Assembly (NCBI GenBank): GCA_033977485.1
Contig: CM066994.1
Coordinates: 83,638,871 to 83,702,870, forward strand
Source of the DNA: Hydrangea macrophylla
Taxonomy: Eukaryota > Streptophyta > Magnoliopsida > Cornales > Hydrangeaceae
Direction: 5' to 3'
DNA: 64,000 nt
The stretch's first letter is position 1. Each line of letters starts with the position of its first letter. A program made the position numbers and the translations under genes. Positions 21,981-33,571 of the stretch are shown in pieces. The notes below the pieces were generated by a model. It made no database searches. It saw nothing but the letters and a program-made list of their open reading frames with translations, and was not told the DNA's origin.

Positions 21981-23292
21981 TGATCTTGTCAAAATCAAGA
22001 TATAAAAGTAGGTTTTACTTTCTAAGGATTTATAGTCTGGAAGTAAAGGTCGAACCCACAGGGATTGATTATTTTTATCCTTTAATTAAGAAAACCTAAA
22101 TCTAGTTAGCTATTGAAACACAGAAGTTTGAATAGTTGTTGATTTAATTCTTAATATAAACTAATCTATGTAATTAAAACTATAAAATTTTGGAAATAAG
22201 ATTCTAAAATCAAACAAAGTAAATTAATGCAAAATTTGAGATTGTTTTAATATATGGAGATGAGATCTAGGATTACAAATCCACCACTAAATATGCATCG
22301 GGGGTCTAAACTTTTTACTTTAAGTTCTATGATTGGATAGTTACGATCTATTGTAGCTACAAGCCCATTAGTATCAACAAGAGGATATCACTAGTTTAAC
22401 CTAAGCATAATTCATCTTTGGTTCACATGAGTTATCTACCTATAACTAGGGTATAGCATAACTTATCTTTCCTAAGCATGAATTATAAAAGATTCAAACA
22501 TCACAATCACATAAGCACTATTGTATGTAAAACATTCCTATCAATCACAGAAATCAAGGGATATTGAGTTCAATAGGCATAAGGAAAAATTTAAGACTAG
22601 AATAGATCCACAATACTCTTGATTATTACTATTAAAAACAGATTATATAAATAATCCTTAGACATACAATTACTATCCAATACATAAAATCCTAAAATAA
22701 GAAATCATAGAATTCTCCCTTTACATAGCTAGGGTTTCATTGAGACCATAGAATGGGTGTTTAGTTGCACATAGTTGATGAAGACATGAAGATGATGGTT
22801 GCCATTAGAGACCTTCAAAAATCTTCTCTTCCTCTAGCCTTCAAAGTTGATGATTGTAAGGATGTATAACCTTCTAATAGCTTTTGATTCATCTATATAT
22901 AGTTATAAAAATCTGACTAAAACTGCTGTATTTTCTTTTCTGCACGTAATTAGGTAGTTTCGTTCGTGTAGGGGTCTTTAGTACATTGAAATACGTAACT
23001 TTAATTTTGACATAGGTTGCGCGAGTGGGCCGCACGAGCGTGTTTTTGGGATGCCGCGCGAGCGGGCCACGCGAGTGAGGTGCAGATATGTCGCGTGAGT
23101 GGGCTGCTTGTGCGAGGTGGCTTTTTCTTGTTCTTTCTTTCTGCTTTTTCTCCTTATTTAGCCTGGAACTTTTGCTTTCTTCTAAATCCTGACAGAAAAT
23201 GAAAAATAAAGTAAAAGTACACAAAAACAGGTTAAAACGAGCTAACAAATGTGAATTAAGATGTGTAATTAGGATTTGTTCTCTCTCGATCA
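21981..23292 (-). mobile_element. B1: solo LTR (1312 bp) in E1 RNase H
   Basis: It begins TGATCTTGTC and ends TCTCGATCA, with flanks CTACC (21976-21980) and CCACC (23293-23297), a 5-bp duplication with one mismatch. The LTR at 35157-36465 (1309 bp) is the same family, which fixes both boundaries. Removing it rejoins E1 RNase H (HELNY to DLKLATIAFVLK) with a 1-base frame slip. It has a TATA-like CTATATATAG at 22893-22902 and a CpG-rich GCGCGAGCGGGCC-type island at about 23018-23115. Minus orientation is inferred from B2. Confidence 0.82.
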
Positions 23293-24339
23293 CCACCCAT
23301 GTATGATCTCAAACTAGCCACGATTGCCTTTGTACTTAAGATTTAGAGGCATTACCTCTACGATGAGAAGTTTGATCTATTTTCGGATCACAAGAGGTTG
23401 AGATACTTGTTCTCTCAAAGGGAGTTGAACGTGAGGTAATGACATTGGATGAAATTATTAAAGGACTATGATTTCACGTTATAGTATCACCCTGGGAAAG
23501 CGAACATGGTAGCTGATGCATTGAGTCGGAAAACCCAGAGGATAGTAATAGCTTCTCTTATGGTGAAAGAGTGGCAAGCATTGGAAACGTTGGTTGAATC
23601 TAGTATTCAGGTATCAGATCCAAGTAAAGGACAACACTTTGGATGTCTCATGGTGCAATCGACCATCATTAGTCATATTTTGGAGGCATAGAAGAAGAAT
23701 GAAGGACTTCAAGATTGGTTTGCAAGCAATATAGTAAAAGAATTAAAGAATTGGAATATTGATATGAATGGAGCACTCAGATGTAGAGGCAGACTTTGTG
23801 TGCGGAATAAGGATAATCTTAGAAGAGTCGTACTAGATGAAGCACTCAAGTCATGAATGACTATCCACCCAGGAGGTACAAAGACGTTTCGGATTTAAAA
23901 AGAAACTTATGGTGAGAAGGAATGAAATGAGAGGTTACTGAACATGTATCCCAATGTCTTACATGTAAGCAAGTCAAGGCTGAACATAAAAAATAACCCA
24001 GACTTCTACAACCATTACCAGTTCCCGAATAAAAGTGGGAACATATAACTATGGACTTTGTGGTAGGTTTACCGAGGTCACAACAAAACCATGACGCTAT
24101 TTAGGTAGTTATAGATCGACTTACCAAATCGGCGCACTTCATAGCTTATATTATATCGTATGTAGTCGAGCGTTGGAATCGTATGTATATACAATAATTC
24201 GCATGCTTACACAGAGTACCAATCTCTATTGTATCCGACCATGATTCAAGATTCACTATAGAGTTCTGGAAAAGTCTACAAACAGCTTTGGGAACTTCAT
24301 TGAACTTGAGCACTTCCTTTCACCCACAGACTGATGGGC
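23293..24339 (+). pseudogene. pol: E1 RNase H C-terminus and integrase core, broken
   Basis: RNase H resumes with LATIAFVLK and RHYLYDEKFDLFSDHKRL, then YHPGKANMVADALSRKTQ, so the last two catalytic Asp residues are visible. Integrase follows with MTIHPGGTKTF and the first catalytic Asp in TMDFVVGLPRSQQNHD. It ends in [11 protein letters not shown], where E2 is inserted. There are several stops and shifts (about 23327, 23438, 23689 and 23855). The catalytic Glu segment lies beyond E2 at 33903. Confidence 0.85.
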
Positions 24340-26436
24340 TGTAGCACCTGTAATTTCCATTATCTATAATGTATTTTTTGGATATTTGCTATTAATATTT
24401 TCTATTTATATTAATGATATTTCATGAATGCTTGATATTTGAATGGGTGTTCATACATTTCATATCATAATCCTTTAATCCAAAACAAACCTTCATTATT
24501 CCAGTCGATTCGAGTGCTCGCTTTGAGCTCAACGCGAGCACTTGAGCTTAAGATGAGTAAAAAGACTATTTTGCCCCTAGGGTCCTAAAATTCTATAAAT
24601 ACCACACCATTTTGTCCATTTTGGAAGTCTAAAAATAGAGCATATAGACAGAGAGATATAGAAAGAGTTAGAGAGAATTCTTGCATTTTGTTCTTGCTTG
24701 TCCTCCATTCTCTTTATATAAGCTCATCCATGCTTGTAATTACCATCCTTGCTGCATAAGTGGAGTCCTCTCAAGTTTATTGAAGTTCTAGAACTGAATT
24801 CTTGAAGTTTACTTGGAGTATTTGGAGTTCTAGCTTAAGAAGTTCAACATCTTCATCATCATCATTCTCTTTCTCAACATTACCATCATCCTTTTGAGTT
24901 GATCATCTTTGTGAGTATTACAATTCATATACACTATGTTTGCATACATATAATAATCTATAAATTTTGTTGCATGTATTTGATTTAGCAAAATCTAGCT
25001 CTAGATCATCGTGATCATCATCTATCTTTTAAGTTTATATAAATTTCATCATCTATTTGATTATTGATCACTTTATGAATGTCATAATTCATGTATAATG
25101 AATATATAAGCATATATAACTTATTTTAGAAGTTGCATCTATATCAAATAAACAAAATTGTAGGAAATCTGCTAAGTGCGAGTGCTCGAGCAAGCGCGAG
25201 CGCTTGAGCTTAGTATTTTGATTCCTTGTTTATTTGTATGATTGAAGTTAATATGGTCTATGCTATGGCTTGTACTATGAATTTTGTTAACTGAACCTGG
25301 AGTTATATATGTTATAGATGATCATGGTTATCAATTCTATAGTTGTACTATAGTAGTACCATGTTTAAGAAAATGATCAATTCATTATTTATATATCGAT
25401 TCATCTAAGTTGTAATTCCATACTTCTGTGGATTATTGTTATGATAAGTTTGTATGATCATAATAACACATCAAGTCAAAATCATTACTACTATAATGAA
25501 GGTTAATACGCAGATAATGTACTTTAATAAATAAGTGTGTTGACGGATGTATGAGGCATGGTCATGTTACATGGTTGTGATGCAAAACCATATCGGTTAT
25601 CCCGTATATGGTAGCATTTGAGGTATGACCTTAACGGTCTTGTTGTTAGTTGTGTCCTATTAAATTTGGAAGTCCTGGTCGTGTGTGTTGTGTTATCAAG
25701 TTAGGGCCAATTGTGGGCTAAACGAATAACTAGAGGGCCATGTGTGGCCGTATTGTAGATTCGAGGGCCATGTGTGGCCATATTACAAATTAGAGGGCCA
25801 TATATGGTCGTGTTTCGCATTTAAGGAACATGTGTGGTCGTATGGAAGAATTTGATTAAGCTAGGGAAAATTGTAGGCTAAGTAAGTGTATTAAGGCCAG
25901 TCTGGCATGATGTGTCGTGTGTCGTGTGGGATGGAAGCTAGCACCATCGGTTCAGTGTTGTTGTGGTCATGGGTAGAAGCTAGTACTACTACTGTTGTGT
26001 TGTGAGTGACAGAAGCTAGTGCTGTTAAGTTGTGAGTTATTGGCACTATAGATTCATTTATGTTGTGTTATATAGTGTTGCATTGATGTTGTTGCATAGT
26101 CAGGAAGAACGTTGGATTTTGGGCGAGAATATGCATGACGTTGCAATAACTTCTAAGTGATAACATAAATGGTGTATATGTTCATATTGTGTGTGCTTTA
26201 TAGTATTTCTTTTAGCTTCCAACTCATAACGTGTGGACATCCATGTCCAGCTACTATAGTTTTAGGTATTGGAGAGGCTGTTCCAGAGAATGCGTACCTT
26301 GGAGATGAGAATATGGACGAGAAAGGTTGGGGCTTTGCTAGTTGAGGAAACGTTCGAGTTGCCGGAGTTGTTTTGTTCCCTCTGGAGAATTTTTATTATC
26401 TATCTTTAATGTTGTTGTTGTTGTGCTCATGATTGT
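24340..26436 (+). repeat. E2 5' LTR, 3' end missing
   Basis: It starts TGTAGCACCTG and aligns with 31198 onward of the 3' LTR (without the MITE). TATA box TCTATAAATA is at 24592-24601. A CpG-rich palindromic block lies 50-80 bp upstream (24509-24545, including TGCTCG and CGAGCA around TTGAGCTCAA). Degenerate AGAGGGCCATGTGTGGCCGTATT repeats, about 30 bp, run over 25733-25860. Similarity ends near 26436. The last roughly 270 bp of the 3' LTR, ending GGGCGTGACA, have no match here. Confidence 0.82.
26169..26345 (+). other. Short conserved reading frame in E2 5' LTR (58 codons)
   Basis: It opens MVYMFILCVLYSISF and ends NMDEKGWGFAS. The 3' LTR has the matching frame at 33389-33571 ending NMDEEGWGFAS. 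A splice-acceptor-like T-rich tract ending in AG precedes the conserved tail. Function unknown; possibly a leader exon. Confidence 0.4.
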
Positions 26437-26773
26437 CCTGCGTTAAGTTGTTAACCTTAAGATTACCTTGCTAGAGTGACACTAAGGTAGTTACGATGCC
26501 TATTCGATGAAGACTTATGGACCTGCTTTCCCTCTTAGGTTGTGTACCATGACTAATGTGATTCTTTTCTTTTGTGATTCGCATCTTGTTGCATCTAGAA
26601 TTTTGTCTCTCGGCATTCTGTATGTGATTGCATCCCATGAGTAAAAATAGTATGTGTCTGCGTATATAATGATATTCAATTTTGGGTAGTAAACAACTCT
26701 AAACTATCTTCTAAAGGCATTAGTCCAATTTGAGAAATAATTTTGCCTATGGATACTTGCGTATAGATTCAAG
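26437..26773 (+). other. E2 region between truncated LTR and gag
   Basis: No match to the 3' LTR and no convincing tRNA primer site (such as TGGTATCAGAGC) is seen. It appears to be leader sequence after loss of the LTR end and primer-binding site. Confidence 0.5.
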
Positions 26774-27850
26774 ATGGTTAGAGTGACTCGTAACAATCGT
26801 AATGGAGCCAGACCAGCCAAACTGGTACCGAAAGACTAGACCCCACTAGAGTTTTTGAGAGATTGCTTCGAAGGTTGGTGCTTATTAGAGATCAGCAAGG
26901 TGTGCATCATTATCCGCTACCTCCACCGAGACTTGTAGGAGATAAACTATTGGAGAGATTCAGAGGCTTACGTCTAGAGAAGTTCGATGGCGTATCAGGA
27001 GTATTGAAAGCCGAATAGTGGATTAGGGAAATGAAGTCATGTTTCAAGACTTTGGTTTGCTCAGATGCTGACAAGAAGAGGTTTGCAGAGTTTTAGCTGA
27101 CTTTTTCTACCACAGAATGGTAGGAAGCTCAGATAGTCGCTTTGGGAGAAGAATCTATCTGACGTCTGAGCTGGGAGGAATTCAAGACTATGTTTCTTCG
27201 AAAGTATTTCCCTGCATCTGAGAGAGACAAGAAGGAGAAAGAATTAATGGATTTGGTCCAAGAAACTAAGACTGTTCAAGAGTATACGGTCACGTTTGAA
27301 AGTTTATCTCATTTTGCCCCATACCTAGTGGATACTCTGAAGAAGAAGAACAAGAGGTATCTTCGTGGGCTAGGGATGACTATTCAAGGCCATGCCATGA
27401 GTTTTGTGATGTAGCCATTTAAGAGTTTTGTTAAGCTAGCCTCTGATTTGGAGACTTTATATGGAAGTTAGCAATAGAAGCAGTATACATTCATGGAAGC
27501 TAGTCGCCCCAATCATGGTCACCCAAACTCACATCGTAATGTTGGAGTGAAGAGACAATGGAACGGTCTGAGAGGACAATTGCCCAGTCCTCTGTCGGCA
27601 TTAGCTCAATTGCCTAGTATAGTACAGGCATTAGGAGTACTGGCATAAGGATTCAATCCTGGTGTATGCTTTAATTGCGAGATTCTGGGACATTTGTCAA
27701 GGGATTACACAGTACCCAGAAATAACAACCGACAAGACATTGTCTGTTATTTCTATGACGAGAAGAGCCATGTCAGTAGAGATTGCTATCACCGCTAGCA
27801 AGCAGAGACTGGACTAGTAGCCCCGGTCAATCAAGCACGTGTCAACTCTA
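26774..27850 (+). pseudogene. gag: E2 gag, broken
   Basis: The ATG at 26774 opens MVRVTRNNRNGARP. The capsid-like domain includes LEKFDGVSG, WEEFKTMFLRKYFPASERDKKEKELMDL as two blocks (27175-27260) and VKLASDLETLYGS. Two knuckles follow: CFNCEILGHLSRDY (last Cys lost, reading Tyr) and CYFYDEKSHVSRDC (second Cys reads Tyr; about 27739-27786). There are many stops, mostly TAG and often where relatives have Gln or Trp. Confidence 0.85.
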
Positions 27851-29640
27851 TTATTCTAGGAGGAGCAAGGTTCAATGCCATTAAACAACAAAATCTTGAA
27901 GGTACGCCTATCTTTTATAATAGTCGCGCATCAGTTTTATTTAATATTAGAGCCACGAATTCGTTCATAGCATACAGAGTTATATGCGAATTAGGTCTAG
28001 AACCTCAGAACCTCAACGTAGATTTGAATGATGTTTCACCCTTGGGTGCCATTGTAAAATTAGGAAAAGTATGCAAGGAGTGTGCACTAATTTTAGACGA
28101 TCGAGAGTTACCTATAGATCTGATTGTTCTGTCGACAAGAGAGTTTGATGCAATGTTAGGAATTGACTGGTTAACAAAGTTCAGTGCTAAATCCTTTGCA
28201 TTACAGGGAACACAATTGTTCATCTTCTAGTTTAATCTGTTGAGTAATTCGTTTCTGATAACCTATTTGGCTATGATAGAAAGCACTAACATACAGACTA
28301 CTACCACTCAGATTCTAGTGGTACAAGAGTTTGAGGACGTATTATGAGACATCTCTGGGTTACCCTCGAAGTAAGAGATTATCTTCGGCATTTAGCTAAT
28401 GCTAGGGACAACACCGATACTGAAGACAGCGTGTCGTATGGCACCAACAGAAATGCAAGAGCTGAATAAGTAAATTTAAGAGTTAGAAAACCTTGGATTC
28501 ATCCAACCAAGCACTTAACTGTGGGGAGCACCAATGTTGTTTGTTAAGAAGAAGGATGGATCAATACGAGTCTATATAGATTACACAGAGTTGAACAAGG
28601 TTACAGTTAAGAACAATTACTCACTTCCGCGGATAGACGATCTGTTTGATCAGTTGTAAGGGGATGTAGTATTTTCAAAGATTGATCTACGACCAGGGTA
28701 TCACTAGTAACTACTTATTAGAGAGGAAGATGTACCAAAGACAACTTTTTGCTCGAGTTATGGGCATTACGAGTTCTTGGTTACGCCTTTTGGTTTGACC
28801 AATGCCCCAGTGGTGTTAATGGATTTGATGAATCAGGTGATCAGACCCTATCTAGATTAGTTCATTGTTGTCTTTATCGATGATATTTTGATTCACTCGT
28901 AGACTATGAAAGAGCACGAGTAGCATTTGAAGATTTCTTTATAGATCCTTAATGCTAGTTTTGGCTCAAGAAAGTCAAGTTCTTGGGACATATTGTTTCT
29001 CGGGTAGGTATTTCAGTGGATTTCGCGAAGACCGATTAGTTTGGAATTGGAACCGACCTAGAAATGCTTCAGAGATTAGAAGTTTTCTTGGATTTACTGG
29101 GTATTATCATCCTTTTGTGGAAGGATTTTCTAAGATTACAATCCTACTCACTTGTCTAACGAAGAAGGAGAACAAGTTCAAATGACAAGATAAGCACGAA
29201 TGCGCTTTTCAGGAGTTGAAAGAGAAATTGACTTTCGCACTAGTGCTAGCTATTCAGAGAAGTGGAGACAGATTTGTTATCTATAGTGATGCTTCCTATC
29301 AAGGTTTAGGGTGTGTGCTTATGCAAGATGGGAGAGTTATCGCTTATGGATCCAGATAGCAGAAGTCGCATAAGAAGAACTACCCAACACTAATTTAGAG
29401 TTGGTAGCCATTGTGTTTGCACTCAAGATATAGAGACACTATCTGTTTAGAGAATAGTTCAACTTGTTTTCGATCATAAGAGTCTGAAATATTTATTCTT
29501 GCAAAAGGAGTTTAACATGAGGCAGAAATGGTGGATAGAGTTGTTGAAAGATTATGACTTTACTTTACAATGCCACTCTGGTAAGGCAAACGTAGTCGCA
29601 GATGCTTTAAGTTGAAAGCCTCGCAACATTTTTGCTTCAA
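27851..29640 (+). pseudogene. pol: E2 protease, reverse transcriptase and RNase H, broken
   Basis: The protease active-site region reads VLFNIRATNSFIA, where the family has Asp-Ser-Gly, so it is inactive; LGIDWLTKF marks its end. Reverse transcriptase has [24 protein letters not shown] and FIVVFIDDILIH (catalytic FIDD kept). RNase H has FVIYSDASYQGLGCVL and KANVVADAL. Stops are frequent (for example 28658-28660, 28706-28711, 28858 and 28921) and there are small deletions near 28950. E3 shows Gln at several of these stop positions. Confidence 0.88.
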
Positions 29641-31145
29641 TTATGATTAGAAAGTGGCAAGCTCTTGAGACAATGGCAGAATTTGGAGTTCAACCCGTTG
29701 AATCAGTAGAGTGAAGGATTTTGGGATACTTGGTAGTTCAAACTACACTCATCGACTGGATCTAAGAGGCTTAATAGAAAGATGTTGGACTACGCTAATG
29801 GCTTAACAAGATGGTAGCCAAGGATCCAACCAATTAGAGTATTGGGAATGACGGAGGTTTTAGATTCAACAATAGACTTGTTGTGCCTGCTATAGATGAT
29901 ACCAGGAAGGATATTTTTGAAGGAGAACACAGATCGAGATTAATAGTACATCCACGAAGGACGAAGATGTACAAAGATCTAAAGAGGACTTTCTGGTGGG
30001 AAGGCATAAAGAAGGAAGTTGCTAAATGTGTGTCAGAATGATTGACTTATCAACAAGTTAAGGCAGAACACCGAAAGTCTATGGGACTGTTGCAGCTGTT
30101 GCCCATTCTGCAGTAGAAGTGGGAACACATCACAATGGATTTAGTGGTAGGTTTTCCTCGATCTCAACAGAACCATGATTCCATTTGGTGATTATGGATA
30201 GACTCACTAAGTCAGCTCATTTCAACGCTTACAATATGACTTATTCAGTGGAAAAATTGAGTCGATTGTATTTGTGCCAGTCACCATCATGTTAGACTGA
30301 GATTCCCGATTCATAGCAGAGTTTTGGGAAAGTCTTCAGATAGCTATGGGAAGTTCATTGAGACTGAGTTCTGCTTTTCATCCCCAGACCGATGGCAGAC
30401 AGAGTGAACGAACTATGTAATGGAAGATATGCTCCGAGCTAATGTGCTAGACTTTGAAAGCTCGTGGGGATTCATTGCCACTGATAGAGTTCGCCTACAA
30501 CAATAGCTACCATTCAAGTATAGGAATGGCGCCTTTCAAAGCATTGAATGGAAGACCTTATAGACCACTATTGTGTTGGGTAGAAGTTGGAGATGGCAAG
30601 CTTCTAGGACCAGATTTGGTTTAGGAAACCAATTCAAAGATCGTGATTGTCAAAGAGAAGATGAAGGTAGCACAAGACTGACACACGAGCTATGCAGACT
30701 TGTATCACAGAGATAAGGAATTCAGTGTGGGAGAGCATGTCTTGCTCAAAGTATCTCCAATTCGAGGTATGGTGAGGTTTGGACAAAAGAGAATACAATT
30801 GTCACCTCGCTACATTAGACCGTTTGAGATCTTGGAACGCGTAGACAAAGTCGCCTATAGACTAGCGTTACCACCAAAGATGTCGGGAGTCCATAATGTT
30901 TTTATATCAGTATGCTGAAGGAGTATCACCAGGGTGTTACGCCATATGTGATTGACTTCAAGGATATAGAAGTGAATAACAATGCATCATATCAAGAGAG
31001 ACCGGTGCAGATTCTAGATAGAGATCAAAAGGCTGAGAAACAAAGAGATTGCGTTGGTGAAGGATTTGTGGAATCACAACAACATAGAGGAAGCTTCATG
31101 GGAGTTGGAGTCTGAGATGCGCATAAAGTATCAGAGTTGTTCGAC
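29641..31145 (+). pseudogene. pol: E2 integrase and chromodomain, broken
   Basis: Integrase remains include the zinc module region (LIVHPRRTKMYKDLKRTFWW, LTYQQVKAEH), MDLVVGFPRSQQNHDS, the core end FHPQTDGRQSER and IEFAYNNSYHSS. The C-terminal part (30700-30918) is open: GEHVLLKVSPIRGMVRFGQK. After a frameshift at 30912 the chromodomain start is seen as SYQERPVQILDRDQK. Its second half is shifted and ends near 31145. Chromodomains of this type can steer integration to marked chromatin. Confidence 0.85.
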
Positions 31146-31186
31146 ACAAGTTAGCTCAGATTTCGAAGATGAAATGCTTTTATAAG

Positions 31187-31197
31187 TGGTGGAGAGG
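31187..31197 (+). promoter_or_regulatory. E2 polypurine tract
   Basis: A purine-rich GTGGTGGAGAGG-type run lies immediately before the 3' LTR start at 31198. Confidence 0.65.
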
Positions 31198-31271
31198 TAT
31201 AACACCCATAATTTCTATTATCTATAATGTAATTTTTGGATATTTGTTATTAATATTTTCTATATATATTA

Positions 31272-31438
31272 AGGGAATTGTTATTTCCACTCCATCATTG
31301 AACCAATGCACTCCATGGTACCACTATTAAAGCATATAGTACCATGTATATAATGCATGACATGCATGTACCACATGCTTTAGGAATGGTACCATGGAGT
31401 GCATTGGTTCAATCATGGAGTGGCAATAGCATCACCCT
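31272..31438. mobile_element. MITE, 167 bp, in E2 3' LTR
   Basis: Ends AGGGAATTGTTATTTCC and GGCAATAGCATCACCCT are inverted copies, and the terminal inverted repeat extends about 50 bp with few mismatches (through CACTCCAT and ATTGAACCAATG). ATATTA at 31266-31271 and 31439-31444 flanks it, while the 5' LTR of E2 has one copy at the empty site. There is no coding. The superfamily is not assigned. Confidence 0.9.
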
Positions 31439-33388
31439 ATATTAATAATATTTTGTGAATGCTTGATATTGAATGGGTGTTCATACATTTAATATCATAA
31501 TCCTGTGATCCAAAACAAATCTTCCTTGTTCCAGTAGATCCGAGCGCTTGAGAAGCGTGAGCAGTCGAGGCACGAGCGCTCGAGTTTAAAAAGAGTAAAA
31601 AGACTATTTTGCCCCTGGGGTCCTAAAATTCTATAAACACCACACCATTTTGTCCATTTTGGACTCTGAAAACAGAGTATATAGTCAGAGAAATATAGAG
31701 AGAGTGAGAGAGAATTCTTGCATTTTGTTCTTGCATGTCCTCCATTCTCTTCATACAAGCTCATCCATGCTTGTAATTACCATCCTTGCTACATAAGTGG
31801 AGTCCTCTCAAGTTTATTGAAGTTCCAATACTGGATTCTTGAAGTTTACTTGGAGTATTTGGAGTTCTAGCTTAAGAAGTTCAACATCTTCATCATCATC
31901 ATTCTCTTTCTCAACATTATCATCATCCTCTTGAGTTGATCGTCTTTGTGAGTATTACAACTCACATACACTATGTTTGCGTAAATATAATAATCTGTAA
32001 ATTTGGTTGCATGTGTTTGAATTAGCAAAACCTAGCTCTAGATGATCATTATGATCATCATCTATCTTTCAAGTTTCTATAAATTTCATCATCCAATTGA
32101 TTGTTGATCACTTTGTGAATGCCATAATTCATATGTAATGAGTATATAAGCATGTATAACATGATTTAGAAGTTATATCTATGTCTTGACTTGAGATCTT
32201 ACAGTTTTAGAATCAAAATTGTAGTTATCTATATAGAATAAATAAAACTGCTAGAAATCTGCTAAGTGCGACGAGCTGTGTGAACACTTGAGCTTGGAAC
32301 GCTCGAGTGGTCCGAGCACTCGAGCTTGATAGTATTTTGATTCCTTGTTTGTTTGTATGATTGAAGTTAATCTGGTCTATGCTATGGCTTGTACTATGAA
32401 TTTTGCTAACTAAACCTGGAGTTGTATATGTTATAGATGATCAAGGTTATCAATTCTGTAGCTGTACTATATGCTTGCTTAGTAGTACCATGCTTAAGAA
32501 AATGATCAATTCATTATTCATATATCTATTCATATATGTTATAGATGATTAAGGTTATCAATTCTGTAGCTGTACTATATGCTTGCTTAGTTGTACCATG
32601 CTTAAGAAAATGATCAATTCATTATTCATATGTTAATTCATCTAACTTGTAATTCTATACTTTTGTGGATTATTGTTATGATCAGTTTGTGACGATAACA
32701 GTAACACGCCGGGTCGAATCATTAATACTGTAATGAAGGTTAATATGCGGATAATGTACTTAAATAAATAACGGACATATGAGACATGGTCGTGTTGCAT
32801 GGTTATGTTGGAAAACCTTATCGGTTGTCCCGTATATGGTGGCATTTGTGGCATGACCTTAATGGTCTTGCTGTCAGTTATGTTATGTGTAATTTGGAAT
32901 TCCAAGTCGTGTTTGTTGTGTTGTCAAGTTAGGGCCAATTATGGGCTATGGGAGTAACTAGAGGGCTATTTATGGCCATATTGCAAATTAGAGCCATGTG
33001 TGATCGTATTACAATTTAGAGGGCCATGTGTTGTCGTATTTTGCATTTGAGGGTCATGTGTGGCCGTGTGGAAGAATGCGATTGAGTTAGGGAAAATTAT
33101 GGGATAAATAAGTGTATTAAGGCTATTCTGGGCATGATGTGTCATGTTTGACGAAAGCTAGTACTGTCGGTTCAGTTTTGTTGTGGTCGTGGGCAGTAGC
33201 TAGTATTGCCTGTGTTGTGTTGTGAGTGACAGAAGCTAGTGTTGTCAAGTTGTGAGTTATTGGCACGGTGGATTTGTATGCGTTGTGTTGTATGGTGTTG
33301 CATTGATGTGGTTGCATTGTCGGGAAGAACGTTGGGTTTTGGGCAAGAATATGCGTGACGTCGCGATAACTTCTAAGTGATAACGTAA

Positions 33389-33571
33389 ATGGTGTATATG
33401 TTCATATTGTGTATGCTTTGTAGTATTTCACTCAGCTTTCAGCTGATGACGTGTGACCCTGGACATCTGTGTCCCGCTGCTATAGTTCCAAGTATTGGAG
33501 AGGCTATTCCAGAGAATGCAGACCTTGGAGATGAGAACATGGACGAGGAAGGTTGGGGCTTTGCTAGCTAA
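33389..33571 (+). other. Short conserved reading frame in E2 3' LTR (60 codons)
   Basis: It is the counterpart of 26169-26345. It opens MVYMFILCMLCSISLS and ends DENMDEEGWGFAS. Both LTRs keep it open despite many substitutions elsewhere. Confidence 0.4.

Noticed and set aside
23017..23202. Small plus-strand frame in B1
   Set aside because: It lies in a CpG-rich LTR island, has no counterpart frame in B2 and no family match.
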